Source: Mauremys mutica (lineage: Eukaryota > Chordata > Testudines > Geoemydidae). From it: a stretch of DNA of 64,000 nt. Where the stretch lies: assembly GCF_020497125.1 (NCBI RefSeq), contig NC_059082.1, forward strand, positions 65,426,948-65,490,947. The letters run 5' to 3'. The position numbers were made by a program, and so were the translations under genes. How positions within the stretch are numbered: position 1 is the stretch's first letter; every line of letters begins with the position of its first letter. Shown here in pieces: positions 1 to 12,822 of the stretch. A model generated the notes under the pieces. It was not told the origin of the DNA. It ran no database searches and saw only the letters and a list, made by a program, of their open reading frames with translations.

Positions 1-2785
1 TTTAGATCAAAACCATAGTTGAACATGTAAACTGTTTTTGGAATGTTTATCCATCACTACTGCCATCATTCCAGCATATTACCCAAATCCCTTTCAGTGC
101 TGCATATCAACATCTATCTGAAAGCTAAAGGTTGACCATCTTCCATGTCCTTAGTAAAAGGGAAGCTCATTTTAGTCAATAATTTGTAATTACATTGATC
201 ATATCTGCATTCTGCAATATGACCTGAAAATTGAAACTGCCTTTGGGTCTTTTAGGTTTGAGTAGGCAATGAGCACATGACATGATTATTAGCTGGTTGT
301 CTGCAATACTGTTGTTTTCACTATTCTTAATAAGATCTGACAATATGCTTGGCAGTGTTCAATGCAAAAGTGAAGGCAGTCCCTGTACTGAGGCGCTTAC
401 AGTTTAACAAAGACAGAGAAAAGAAAAGTATACACAGTCTTGTGCTACTTCTTTTAGGAATTATTAAAGAAGTAAGTTTATGTCAATGGAATGCAAAATG
501 AGATTTTATTGCAAACAGCTCACAATTGGTATTGCGTTTATTTACTCCAGAAATTAGCTCTTTTTTTAAAAAAGAGTAATATTTTTGATCAGCAGTAGTT
601 TCTTTTTTCCTTGTTTCCTTTTTTAAAATTTAGCTGAGTGGTGAGAATGTGTTAATTTATAATCCCATAGGTGGCAAAAAGTTAATGGAAATACAGCACA
701 AACACAAGTATCGGGGAATTAAAGGCCTCTAGTTAACCACAAAACAAGACCCAATTCTTTCCCAGGAATGCAATAAAATTGTTTATAGTCGTAAAGAAAA
801 ACATAAATTAAAATTTACTGCAGAGTACAATTTGTGTGTGATGTGGATGCACAGAACCCTTGGTAATAAGCAAGTCTACCCTCAGGCATAGTTTCATAAC
901 TTAGTACTGTGTACTATGGTTTACTACTTAGATTAAAAAGTTGTTTAAATAGATGTTAACTTCAGAATCATGTGAGATGATAAATATATTTAAGTGTTGA
1001 CACTGAAACAATGTAGAATTGTTATAATGTATTTTTTATATAGTGTCTTAGGTATACATTATCCCTTGCAAACATATAGGAACACAAGAGCCAAGATTTC
1101 CAAAAATGGGTTCCAAAAATTAGTCGCCTATGTTAGTTTTAGGCATTTATGTGAGTGATCTTATATTCAAATGTTAAGCATTCAGAGCAGCTCACATTAA
1201 ATTAAGTGACAGCTACTGAGTAGTTAGCATTCTTGAAAACCTGGCCATTTATTTGGATGCCTAAATACGTACACTATAGCGTAACTTTAGGCTCTTGTTT
1301 TGGAAAATGTTGGTCCCTGTCCCTGCTCTGAGGAGCTTACATTCTAAAGTAGGCAGATCTGATGTAAAGGTCATGATAGGATAGGTTTCTGGTCCAGTCC
1401 TGCAATACTTGGCTTTAGTGGGAGTTTTGGGTGTGCAATGACTGGACCAGTAATGCTTACAAGATCAACAGTGAACATAGGCACAGAGAAGAAGAGGTCA
1501 GCCATGAAATGCTAGAAAAAAGTAATGAATTTTAAGGAGGGTTTTAGAGGGTGAGATGGGAAAGAAGAGGCTATTCCCAGTGACAAGACGAGGAAACGTG
1601 TGTAAGAAAACAAAAGAGATCACAAAGAAGAGAGAATTGGGTGGAGCATGTTTGGTGCAAAGGGAATGGAGCTGAAAGAAACAAACTGACATATAGAGCA
1701 GAGCAATGGAGTGTGGATAAGTCAAAGAAAAATTAATTTCCATCAGAGCTTGGAATACTGTATAAGGCAAAAGGCCTTTATCCATATGGTGACAGTCTTT
1801 GGGTTACACACGCAGGACTTGAAGGTGTTATGTCGTCTTCCAAAGTGGGATTCAGAGGCGAGTTCTGTGGCTGACATCAAGAGCCATGGGCTTGATCCAA
1901 AGCCCACTGAAGTTAATAGGAGCCTTTTAGGCCCTATCTACATACAACAATTCATGAAAATGAATGTACTGTGTGTTCTGGTTTCTAACAGAAATCGAAG
2001 AGGATATGAATGAGAATTCTGACATTTGTTTGGAGATTTCTGCATAAATAGGGCATCCATCTGTGTTTTCCTCTGTGAAGGTCAAATTATTAGAGCCCCA
2101 GTCCACTGAAGTAAACCAGAGTCTTGGGCCCCAGAACTGCACAAAAATGTGAAAGAAATACTTTGATTCCAGACAAGTTTGAATCCGACTAGTTTCAGTA
2201 TTGACAATAACGGTCTCTCTCTGTTTTGGCTATGAGTTACTTGTGAGACTTTTCAATTCAGTTTTTGCAATGAAAGGGGAAATCATTTGGTAATATGTTG
2301 CTGCTTTTATGGTAAGATAACCTAAAACTAATTGTTTAGTTTCTAAAAAACCTCTTATGTGCTATTTTCCTTGTTCATCTTAGCAATTAACTATAATTAC
2401 TGATAAAACAAACTTCTTAAATATCTTACATTTTTAAAGACAAAAATATACAAGCACCATGGTAAGCAATGACTCTTATCCAATATGCTGTGGGATCAAA
2501 TATAAAGCTGAGGAAAAAGGACAAATAGATTAAAATATTAATTCAGAAAAAAAATCATTAAAATCAATAGGGACAGGGGCAGAGGTTGACAAGTGTTATT
2601 TCTAATTTGATGTAAACAGATTACATTTCTAATAAATACAATAAAACATGTATTTGGCTGGAAGATGAATACAGTAGAATGAATGGTGAAATGGAATCAC
2701 ATGTTACTTCAATGTATTCCAAGGGATTTTCATTTTGCTCCCTTATGGGAAAGTCAGGGATCCAGTAGAAACTGGTCTAAATATT
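1..2785. other. AT-rich non-coding DNA with old repeat fragments
   Basis: No reading frame here resembles a known protein. Around 345-415 and 1312-1355 there are short pieces of the wording 'ccctg..ctgaggagcttacattctaa', and 1100-1300 has the 'gatttccaaaa...gcctaaata' style. Both recur elsewhere in the window (19195-19290, 46420-46530) and look like decayed ancient interspersed repeats whose family I cannot name. The rest appears unique. Confidence 0.5.
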
Positions 2786-2787
2786 TG

Positions 2788-3028
2788 TAGAGACAAGGTG
2801 GATGAGATAATACTTTTATTGGATCACCTTCTGTTGGTGTGAGAGAGAAGATTTTGAGTCTACACAGAGCTCTTTTAATGTTTTCTGACCCTCAGGTGAA
2901 GAAGAGCTCTGTGTAAGCTTGAAAGCTTGTCTCTCTCACCAACAGAAGTTGATCCAATAAAATATATTATCTCATCCATCTTGTCCATCTATTATCCTGG
3001 GACCAACATGGCTACAACCACCCTAAAT
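2788..3028. repeat. Palindromic Penelope-like element 3' end
   Basis: The stretch reads 'acaaggtggatgagataat' at its left and the near reverse complement 'attatctcatccatcttgt' at its right. The arms are roughly 2791-2878 and 2905-2985, joined by a short centre with 'gaagaagagctctgtgtaagc'. It ends in 'gaccaacatggctacaac', matching the general pattern of the Penelope terminus at 61828-61932 ('taacacggctac' on the minus strand). Similar pieces lie at 33901-33968 and 60905-61062. I infer a Penelope-type (PLE) terminal sequence in inverted dimer form; the exact subfamily is uncertain. Confidence 0.6.
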
Positions 3029-5100
3029 ATTTGTAGAATTCAGTAGAAAATGATACCTTCCACAACTATTTTGAACCATCTTATAGAATTCTATACAAGG
3101 GATTCAATTCTCTAATAATTCTATAGGATGATGCAAAAGGTCTGTAGACAGGCTATCATACTCTATTAAATTCTATAGGACTTTTCCTTAAGTGGAAGAG
3201 AGAGAGAGCTTTTCCTTCAGCTATAAGAAGGTTCCACTGTAAAAGGGATTAGCACCAGCTCCTCTGCTTAGTCAGAAGAGTTGAAGTAGGATAGAGCCCT
3301 GGCTGCCTTCAGACATGCGGGTAAAAAGATGATTTTCTGGAGCTGTGCTGTAGTGAATCTCTGCTCATAGTAAAATTGTTTTATGTTTATTAAAGCCCCC
3401 TAAGAAAAAGTCAGTGCAAGCAGGTTCCCTTGTATATGCCATGCTGCTTGCTAATAGCCCAATCCAACTCCCATTAAAATAAATGGCAAAACTCTCACTG
3501 ACTTTAATGGGAGTTGGATTGAGCCTGAAACAACTAAATGGTAATACCAGTTACAAAGTAGCCTGCCAGGAGAGAGCTGTCGGCAAGCAGGGAGGCATTT
3601 CTGTGGATGCTAAATTAACATGGTATTTCATGTTCTCTCTAGCTGTCCACATTTTGGATATTTACATTTTTTGTCCTGTAGTCTTAATCATTTTTGAGTT
3701 AACAATGTTCTCTAGCTTTCTGTGAAGAGTGCTAATCAGAGATCTTTTGGGGATCAATCCAAGATACTCCTCTCCTCACCACTATGTTCAGTGATTTGGC
3801 TGTCAGGAGGAAAGTACTTCAACAAGCTCTTGGAGGGTTGTTCCATCTTCCTCATTCATTGTGAAGTAATTAGTTAGATCCCATATTAATGCCTTCACAC
3901 ACAACACAAAATTCTACTATGAAGTTGATTTTGACTAAGATTTGACAGAGATTTGAGTTGCCTATTGAATCAGTGTCACAATTTTCCCCAGCTTTGGTGG
4001 GATGGCTGAGGGCCTGCTCCTCAGTGAATTCACCAAGTGTAGCTATACCAAGTGAACCAGTAAAGCACATGCATGCACTGGAGTAAAAAGCTATGCTTTG
4101 CTTTGTTTGCTGATATAAAAAATTGCTTTGGGATCTTAATCCAAAGACCATTGAAGTCAGTGGAAAGGCACAGTGAATTCTGAATCCGGCCCTAGTCATT
4201 GCAGTCTACCTGACATGGCTTGACATGCAAAACTGCACTGAAGTCCATCAGCAGCCTAGGAAGAAAGTTATGTGACCAGTGCAGCTCAGGAGAGTTGAAA
4301 TGTTTATTTGCTAGAATTTTGAAATACTATCAAATGGTTCACTAGAGGTCTGATAATCTGTAGCTAAGTACCAAATTACATAGCCCAACCCAAATTTACA
4401 GTACCTTATATGTTTATGAAACTCCTTAGGGCATTTTGCAGAAAGCCTGCTCATTTATCCATTCTGGCAGCTGTCATACCAGCATGCATATATTTTGGTG
4501 TGGGTTGCTTTTTCATTTTAGAATTGTTAATATTTTATATTTAACAGGCTGTTTGACATTAGCATAACAGGAGGAAAGTTGCTTGTGATTTTTCTCTGCA
4601 ATCTAAGTTATGCTTAGTTAAAATTGACTTTCTGAAAAACCTTTTGACTTCTTAAGAGCATCTGAAATGTGCCAGATGACTGATGGAAAGTTTCAATTGT
4701 TCTCTTCATTTCTGAAGAATAACAGAGGAACAGGCAATTGAATTTTTAATTGGACACATTTTTAAAATAGTTCTTGTGCACAGATCATCAATACAGCTAA
4801 TTACTGTATGTGGACATATAGTTTCACCTTTATTTAGAAAGAAAAGAGATTATACAAGACAAGGAAAGAGAATGATTTTAAGGGGATACCAATCTCCTTT
4901 ACAAAGAACCCAGCCCCACTCCAGAAACCGTTTATATTTACAAATTTAATGTTTTATTGAAGAAATGGTATTTCTCTGTTTCTTCCCCATCATTGTTATG
5001 TGACCAAGATATTTGTCTGGAAAAAGAAGTGCAGTGTTCCCTAAGCAGTCTTCCACCTCTGTCTGGACAACTCTTGTCACTCAGCTTATCATGGATACAG
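3029..5100. other. AT-rich non-coding DNA with one perfect hairpin
   Basis: No gene was recognised. The notable structure is the 19-bp perfect inverted repeat at 3460-3521, listed separately. The remainder is AT-rich and shows no mobile-element ends that I can define. Confidence 0.5.
3460..3521. repeat. Perfect 19-bp inverted repeat (hairpin)
   Basis: Positions 3460-3478 read 'caatccaactcccattaaa' and 3503-3521 read the exact reverse complement, with a 24-base loop. The core 'tcaatggga'-like wording is shared with other short palindromic repeats in this window (38938-39050, 57350-57420), so it is probably one copy of a dispersed hairpin family. Confidence 0.8.
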
Positions 5101-6400
5101 TTCTGGTGTCTGCGAAAGAGAGGGCAATTCTGGTTGTTGAAGTCAATGGGAATTGCCATGGTTACGGATGTAGGCTGGCAGGGCCATCCCTCTGCATCCA
5201 TGTCTGAGGAAGGCCATGCCTCCTTGCAATTTGGGTCTGCTAAAGCCTTCTCCAAACAGGGAAAAGGAGGGGAATTAGCAGTTCTCAAGGGGCCTATCCT
5301 GCAGACAGGGTGGGCACACAGTCTGGGCTCTGGCCTGTAACCAGGAAGAGTGGTAGTAGTCTATCTGACTAGCTGTTAAGCAGGGTGGCGTAGCCAACAG
5401 TTAGGTAAATAGGAGATATACCAATCTCCTAGAACTGGAAAGGACCTCGAAAGGTCATTGAGTCCAGCCCCCTGCCTTCACTAGCAGGACCAATTTTTTG
5501 CCCCAGATTCCTAAGTGGTCTCCTCAAGGATTGAACTCACAACCCTAGGTTTAGCAGGCCAATGCTCAAACCACTGAGCTATCTGGTCTGCAGCTGGGCA
5601 GAGCACCAGCAGTTTATTCACTCAGCGGCACCCAGCCAAGGCTCTGACCTGCAAAGCAGTCTCTTCATCCCACCTTTAAGTAGTCCAAGGCAACAAGCAG
5701 TCAGGACTCTGGCCTGCAATCAGGCAGAGCTGTAGCCCCAGTCTAGTCTATGGGGCTCAGGTTCGGGGTGAGCAGAGGAGCACAGGCCTCCTAACCTACA
5801 GAAGGGGAGCACTGCCACCCCAGTGGTTGGGTAGCAGGGGGGATGCAGGCCCACCCAACTCTACTAGATCCCAACCCAGGGCCCTAACAGTGGCAGAGTA
5901 ATCTGCCACTGGGTCAGCAGGGATCCACCCACAACACCCTGACCTGATTTCAGGCTCACTCTCTAGCAGACTATTGCCTGGTTCACCTGGGTTTTTTCCT
6001 TCTCTCCCCCTTGGGCATACTTGGATCCGGGGCTCATCCTCAATCTCCCCAGGGTACACTGCCAAGGGTAGCAGTAGTAGTTCCTCCACATCAAGAACAT
6101 CAGGGCTCCTTGGAAGCTCATGCTGGTCCTTGGGGTAACAGCAGTTTGCTTTAGGGCTCCACTCCAGCAGCAAGGAAGAAGCATCTCTCTCCTCCAACAG
6201 CTTCCTCCCAGCTGAGCTTCTGGGCCAGCCTTTATATTTCCCCTTCCTGTCCTGCCCCTCTGCTTCTGGCATGCAGGTGTGGTCCTCCTGGCTCCACCCA
6301 CCAGGCAGCTTGCAGTGTTCCATTCACGTCTGCATCTGAGAGAGGCCATGCCTCCTCGCTACAATGGAACACTAGTTTTACAGGAGTTTTGCCGTTGACC
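5100..6400 (-). mobile_element. Degenerate unclassified retroelement remnant
   Basis: A GC-richer block with long but unrecognised minus-strand frames, the longest at 5796-6323 (175 codons). Part of it (about 5740-5960) clearly resembles 13490-13690: both have a 'ggtggg/tagcaggggggat/aca' wording, 'aggcccaccca' and 'cagggccctag/aacag'. The two copies lie in different contexts, which indicates a dispersed element. Within it, 5195-5235 and 6325-6362 share 'tctgag..aggccatgcctcct', possibly a short internal or terminal duplication. A SINE (5409-5587) has inserted into it. I could not find reverse transcriptase, protease or gag motifs, so the class is open; an LTR-type element is one possibility. 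Confidence 0.45.
5409..5587 (-). repeat. tRNA-derived SINE of cryptodiran turtle type
   Basis: Read on the minus strand it begins with a tRNA-like head: an A box in 'tagctcagtggtttgagca' and a B box in 'gagttcaatcc' about 25 bases later. The body continues to a 3' tail 'ctcaatgacctttcgaggtc' followed by 'cagttctaggagat'. That tail resembles the 3' end of CR1 LINEs, whose enzyme is thought to mobilise such SINEs. This arrangement matches the cryptodire-specific Pol III SINEs described for turtles. It is a SINE copy, not a functional tRNA gene: the anticodon region is not tRNA-like and there is no acceptor stem. Confidence 0.85.
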
Positions 6401-6411
6401 TCAATGGGAGC

Positions 6412-7256
6412 GTGATGGGATATATCAGACCCTCTGAGGCCCCCTGCTGGAGACCTTGTGGCTCTGGCACCCACTCCACCAGAAGAGGGCAGTGGAGAGG
6501 TTCCTCCAACCTGCCTAGAGTGGCTGTGTGGGAGACAGCCAATTGGGGCCCAGCAGGTCAATATAAGAAGAGGTGCAGGGCCAGCATAAGTTTCAGTTCC
6601 TTGCTAGAGCTGGAGGTATGTGGCTGGCTGAAGGAGCTGCAGGACCTCAGTTGAGGTAGTGCTGCCCAAAGCCAGGGAGAGTGAAAAGGGGCCCTGAGCT
6701 GGTTGTGGCGACTCTATCAGGACAAGGCCTTGAGGTAAGGGTGAAGATGGTACAGGTCCACAAGGAAGTGGCCCATGGAATTAGAGCAGCATTGTGACTT
6801 AGATAAAGGGACACAGCAGATAACTGCTATCTTCAGGGTATCTGGGCTGGGACCCAGAGTAGTGGGAGGGTCAATGTCCCCCCAAGCCCCAATTAGCCAC
6901 TGGGGGAAGTGGCTTGGATATTAAGGCACCCTAGAGAGGGGAACTGAACTACAGTGGCCCAGCTGGAGAGACCCTAAGAGGGTGAAGACTTTGTTGCCAG
7001 GAAGGGAGCCCTGAGGCACTGCTGTATCCTGGAACAGAGACAATTTGTGGAAGATATTACAGAGGGTGATGAGAGATCCCTATTAGACTTGTACCCTGAT
7101 AGGGGGTTTGCTTTGCTTTCATCACACAGACAGAGTGTGTATGACTTGGCTGGAGGGCTGAGTTACTGTAGTGTAGACATACCACAGAGAGAGAGTGCAG
7201 GCACACATACTCGGCTAAGGGGGTGCTTATGAGAGGTGAGTGTACCCTGTTACGGG
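6412..7256 (+). mobile_element. LTR-like block, probably a solo LTR
   Basis: The block starts near 'tgatgggatatatcagacc' and has promoter-like spacing: 'cagccaattggggccc' (CCAAT-like), then 'caatataagaag' (TATA-like) about 20 bases later, followed by a GC-rich leader with 'ggccttgaggtaagg'. A second block at about 32620-33219 has the same order of motifs, including 'cagccaatcgtggccc', 'ctgataagaag' and 'ggccctgaggtaagg', and ends in 'gaagcccatcaca'. Two diverged copies with this layout suggest LTRs of one retroelement family. The exact ends and a target duplication could not be fixed. Confidence 0.45.
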
Positions 7257-10200
7257 GAGTAGGATGTGGCCATGAATCAGGCTGGAGATGGCCAGGGAGT
7301 TAGTAATTAGGAAGCAGGAAGCCTCTGTTGAAAAACAGTAATGACTAGCTTGTGTCTTAGCCTGCAGGGTGCATGAGAGAGGGAAGAAGACTAAGGAGCC
7401 TCCCTTTCCACCTTGTGCCTTTGCACAAAGGCCGAGCACTATCCCAGCCCTAGCACATATGGTGTAGATGCTCTGATGACTAGCATTGACAGTAATGTTA
7501 GGCTCGTTAAAGGAGATGGGTGTAGGAGTTGCAAATGGTGGCGCTTCCCATCCTTCCTTTGTCATAGCCAGCAGATGGAAAAGAGATGGAGGGCACATGC
7601 TGGACTTTTCCGAAGGAAATGGTAGCAGTTGTACTCCCAGCAGCATTGTGCCAACTTCAGAGCAATGTGTCTGGGTTTTCCCACTGGGGTGGTGGACCTC
7701 CACATCCCTTATCTGATGGGGCTGTCTTAAAGGCACCATCTAACCTGTGATCTTAGAAATTTGTGATTACAAAAACAAATACAGCAAAAGAGATGATAAG
7801 TAATGGATTATTTGCAAAAGCAGATGTTATTTTTGTAGGCTGTGGGTCCTTTCCTATTCCTAACTGCAACTTTCAGCCATAACTCTGAAAAAGGAAAGGA
7901 TGTGGATTGAATGTTTTCTTGAGGACAAGTTTGAAAAGCATGATTCCATGCTGAATTACTATTTAAGTCTATTTACATCTGAAATCGTGGAGTGTGTTGC
8001 AGTACCACAACAGTCTTTTTTTCCTTTATAAATTGCACTTGGCATGACATTCCCTTCTGGAGAGCTCATGAGGGGACATTGCCATCAGTGGTGGAAAGAG
8101 ACAATGTTGTATATGTCATGATCAAGTGGTGATCTGGTGAAATATTTGCTCAAAGAGAATAAGTCTAGCTAAGAATGTTAGAACTAACAAACATCACCAG
8201 TCCATAAGCAAAGCTGTAGAAACACAAGGTTTCACTCTGAAGACCTACTTCTCCTCTTATTACAGCTTCACATTGATTTGAGTGAAGTACTTCCCGATTT
8301 ATATCAGGCCCCAAGTTTTTGGGTTCATCTGAACCAGAAACTTAAGATGGAAAGGAGCGGATCCTGAAATTGCAATCCAGACCTGCCAGAAATATTCACC
8401 AAAAGCCATATGAACGAAAAGTGGCTGATTCTGCCTATTTCTAATTCTGATTACGTTCAAGCTTGTAAAACTCTAAATGTACATGAAACTACTGCATTTT
8501 ACCTTGTTTTTTTACTGTACTGAAGGTATTAAAAAAATGCATGATAAGAGCAGAGCTCCTTTTAGTGTCAATGGGAGTTTAGTGAATCAAGGGGGAAATA
8601 GACCCCATAGGATGTAATTGTCCACATTTTTAACCTACTATCTAATGGATTTTATTTCTTTTTTTATGAAAACTTTTTATTATTAATAGTGTGCTCGAAA
8701 GAAACTAATGAGCTGTAATAAATTTGCATACTTATGAAGCCTGATCATTTATTCATGGAGATGGCACAGAGAATGAAGGGCTAGCATTAATTCTGCTAGA
8801 AGTTAGCCGAGAATACATGCTGTTCCTCACTGTGTCTGCTTTGGAACGCTCTTCACTTTAGTTTTCACTGAAGAAAAATACAGGCAAATTCTGTTTAAAG
8901 AGAATTTCCTTTTTGGAATGTTTCACTAATTGATAAATAGCCCTGAAGTCTGATTCACATGGCTGTTCATATGAGGTATTGCAATAACTTAAAGTTTTCA
9001 ATACCTAAAATTTTCAAAATATGGGAAGAAACCCAGGCTTTATTGAATAACTGCAGATATGTTTGTCTTGAGTACAGGTGGCAGGAGTAGACATAGTATT
9101 ATTTTGTATTTTAATTGGCATTAATTTAGCACTTTCCATGTTATTTAGAACAATGAATTATATGCTTGTAGCTCACTGATTGTATGCAGGCAAATGCAGC
9201 AATTGTTATCCAATCAACAATATGTCATCTAAAACTATATAAGCTTTTCTATTTCAGCAGTAGTTATAGTAACTGAGGGTGAATACTATCTAGGGCACCA
9301 TGACACACTAGCATTGCAACAGCACTAAATATATGTGCAGAAGTAATCAGAGCAAGCTGAAAACAACAATAATAGTGATGTTATTTAGCCCTTATTGCAT
9401 TTTCCATCTTCTAAACATGACATAAGCTTAAATCTTCACATCACTTCCTGTGAAATATGGTGGGTATTATCAGAGCAAGGCAATCAACGTGCAATAAATA
9501 ATGTATTGATAAATGCAATCCTTATTCCTGGTTACAAAGTGTCCATATACAGACTACAGTTTTTATGAATTTGTTGGCTACTTAGATTGTCAATTAGTAT
9601 TTTGTATGGAACAGATTTCAGGCCATGGATTCCTTCCAAATTGTGTGCTGTGAGAATTGTATTGAATATTTTATTTTCACAATTTGATATTAGAGCTGTA
9701 TGACTGGTAGCCTAAGCCATATGGTATTGTTTCTTTTCCCCAGACTACAAGGCCCAACCTTCATGAGAAACTACTTCCACCAATGCAGATATCATTTAGT
9801 GTAATGAGTAAATGAATCTTTCTTCTGGGCCTGAAATTTTGTTAATGTTCATATTAACAAAACTTTGTTCACACAAATGTTTATGAGCAGTAAATAAAAA
9901 AGGGATGTAAACTTGGTGTAAGCACAATTCTATTTTAATGTCACTGACTGTTCAAGGGTGCTATTCACTCAGCTCTAAATGATTTATCTCACAGGAAAAT
10001 TGAAGTAAAGAGACTAAGCAAATTGCAAAAAGCTGAAAGAGTCAGCTTAGAAGTGTAAAGAAATTTGACCTTGAATGTTACCTGAAGATGTGCAAGGGCA
10101 AGCAACGCGAAGTGTACATTCCTGTTTCATGTTTATTAGAGAGTGTAAGGCTGGAATAGAAGAAGGGTGGCAATATTCAGGAGTCTTGGTGCTTGGGATT

Positions 10201-12139
10201 GGTTTGGACTCCTTTCTAATTAAGGTGGTCCAAAACATCACCAAAGCAATTTCTTAGTTTACAAATGTTAAAGTGCCAGCGCTACTTAATTTTCCATAAA
10301 GTTCTAATCGGAGAGAACTCTGTTGGACTCAACTTCTAAGATGATACACACTATAAATGACTAGTAACAAGCATCAGTGCCTGTGTTAATCATTCTAATT
10401 CAGCTCCATGTGTTTAGGCAGCACTACAGTGCATGTTATTTTTACTACATAAGTAATACAAATGGTGGAAGTCTAAAGCGCCAGATTTGCTTTGCAACCC
10501 ACTTTTTTTTTTCTTTATCAGAAACTACCACTTGAAAATAATCTTTTCAGTAACAGGGAAAAAATTGACCTATTTTTCTCCCATACAATTGTCAGCATTT
10601 GTGGGTATCCAGATATGTTCTGAATAGGCTTTCGTGCCTAAAATAGCTCCAGAAACATAACAACCTACAGAGACCAACAGCAGAGCTGGGGACATTTATG
10701 CTTTTTCTTTTAAACCTTGGTGATGTTAATTTTTCCTTCCCAAAAGTACAGAATTATGGGGACTATGCTCAGACTATTTTGCAATCCAACAAAGACCTTG
10801 AAGTTGCCAGGTTTAAATAGATTTTTTTTTTAATACTATACAGTATTGGCTCATTTCTCTTGCTTCATAAAGAAATTAAGATAATCACAGCTGGGTTAAA
10901 TTGTAAGATCTACTGAGCTGTCATAGTTCATTGGCTCTATTGGTGCTATCATTACATTAGCAGGGAATATGTTCAGTTGTAAATAACTTAACTGGAGGTA
11001 AACAAAGCATCAAGTTACAATTTGTTGGTCTATTTGGACAGAAATAATAGTCATGCTTAACAAGATCACATAATGAGTGTAACAAAACAATGATGTTTTC
11101 TAGTATTTTTATTGCAGTACCAAAGAAAAAATAGGCCTCAGTAATAGGATGCCAGTTAGACATAATTAAACATAAAACAATACCACAGAGCAAAATGTTT
11201 CTAGCCACTATGGCTTTTTGTACACACAGATATTTCCTATACAATCACATACATTCAGTCAGAGTGACTTATTTTAAATTAAGGACATGACAAATCAAGG
11301 AGAAACTGTCTTCGTGAAACAGTAGCACGTGTTTCTCCTCTGTGGCAGTCTGCACAGAACTGAACAACTCCAGAACTGAGTCCTTTATTTACACTGCAGA
11401 TCTCTGTTTGGTCTGCATTTATTCTGCATGCAGAACTCCCATTAGGCTAAACTCTTCCTTAGGTGAAGAGAATGTAAATGGCTGAGAATGATCAGAGTAT
11501 TCAGTAGAGAAGAAACATGCTATCTTCAGGTTGTTTTAAACCCAACTGAATTACCAGGTGACCCTACTAGCTATTGGAATCACACCACAGGTAAGCTTGT
11601 TGAGAAGAACCAAAAATTATTTGTCATGAGTCTATAACTTTGAGATTTGATAATTCCAGTGAATCAATTGGACAAAGCCCTCCTCAAAGCCAGAAGATGA
11701 CAAGAATCATGCTTTTAAAAAGTAGGAACCTAAAGTGAGGGGCTTTTGAAAATCCCATTTATATGATTTAAGAATACATGTCCCAGTAGGCTTTTAAATA
11801 AATGATTTGGTTTTCAAAAATGCTGGCCACCCAGTTGTTCCCACTGCGTTATTTGGACCTATAATTTCTGTTAAATATTATTTTCAACTCTAACAGGAAG
11901 ACAGACAAGAGGACTAGATCAGGTTCTAGGCAGAAGCTGTATGGTAAAGTAGGGAAAGACATATTAACTATGGAGCTGGAACTGTTTTCCTTATTCTAAA
12001 AAAGTTCCTTGCCCAGTATTAGAAGAAAGTGACTCTTTCTGTGACTCTACCTTTGTCATATAACACAGAAGATTGATTTCAATGGAAGTAAAGAGGAGTG
12101 TATACAGTGTCTAATAATTTATTAGGGGGAAGAATAGTA
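7257..12139. other. AT-rich non-coding DNA, no gene seen
   Basis: There is no recognisable protein, RNA gene or transposon end in this 4.9 kb. The stretch 8640-8850 (containing 'aataaatttgcatacttatg' and 'tgatcatttattcatggag') has the low-repeat, AT-rich, homeodomain-motif-like texture often seen in conserved vertebrate non-coding elements, but conservation cannot be judged from a single sequence. Confidence 0.5.
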
Positions 12140-12822
12140 TTAGGCCTGATCTACACTACATGGTTAAGTGGACACAAGACAGCTCATGTTGATCTAGCTG
12201 TGGATTTGTCTACATTTAAATTTCACTCCCACTGATGTAATTGCCTTGCTGCACTGACTTAATAATACCACCTTCCTGAGTGGCATGGAGTCAAAGTTGA
12301 TATAGTTAGGTTGACACAGTGTCAGTGTAGACACTGTGTTACTTACATCAACTGTTACTGGCCTCCAGGAGATGTCCCAGAATGCCCCTCTCTGACTGCT
12401 CTGGTCACTGTTGTGAACTGGCCAGGGGGACAGGGAACCTCCCCTCCCCTTTAAGCCCTGTAAACTTTTGAAATTCCTTTTTCTGGTTGCCCGGCTTGGC
12501 GAGTACACCTAGCAACTTTTGATTGTTGTGTTCAACTGCTGGCTACGTGCTGCAATCCTCTGCCAAAGGTTTCTGGGGAGGGCTGCCTTATTTCTTCTAC
12601 TGCAATAGGACACTTTCCCATGCCATTCAATGATTACTTCAGAAGGCACCATTGCAATACACAGCCCAGTGGCATATAGCCCCAGGCAGCATCAGAATGC
12701 CTGCAGTAGCTGTGCTCTTTCTGCCTCCATTATCCTCAAGCGTGAGATATCCACTGCCTGTGGAAAATGGTGCTACTATTCAGTTCCATTGCCCTTGTAA
12801 TAGTCCAGTGTTGGGGCCGTGC

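Noticed and set aside
5520..5587. tRNA-like sequence with A and B boxes
   Set aside because: It is the head of a SINE with a CR1-like tail, not a tRNA gene: no acceptor stem or proper anticodon arm.
5796..6323. 175-codon minus-strand frame
   Set aside because: It sits in a dispersed retroelement remnant; no gag, protease or other motif is visible and the frame has no good relation to its relative at 13490-14080, which is full of stops in the equivalent part.
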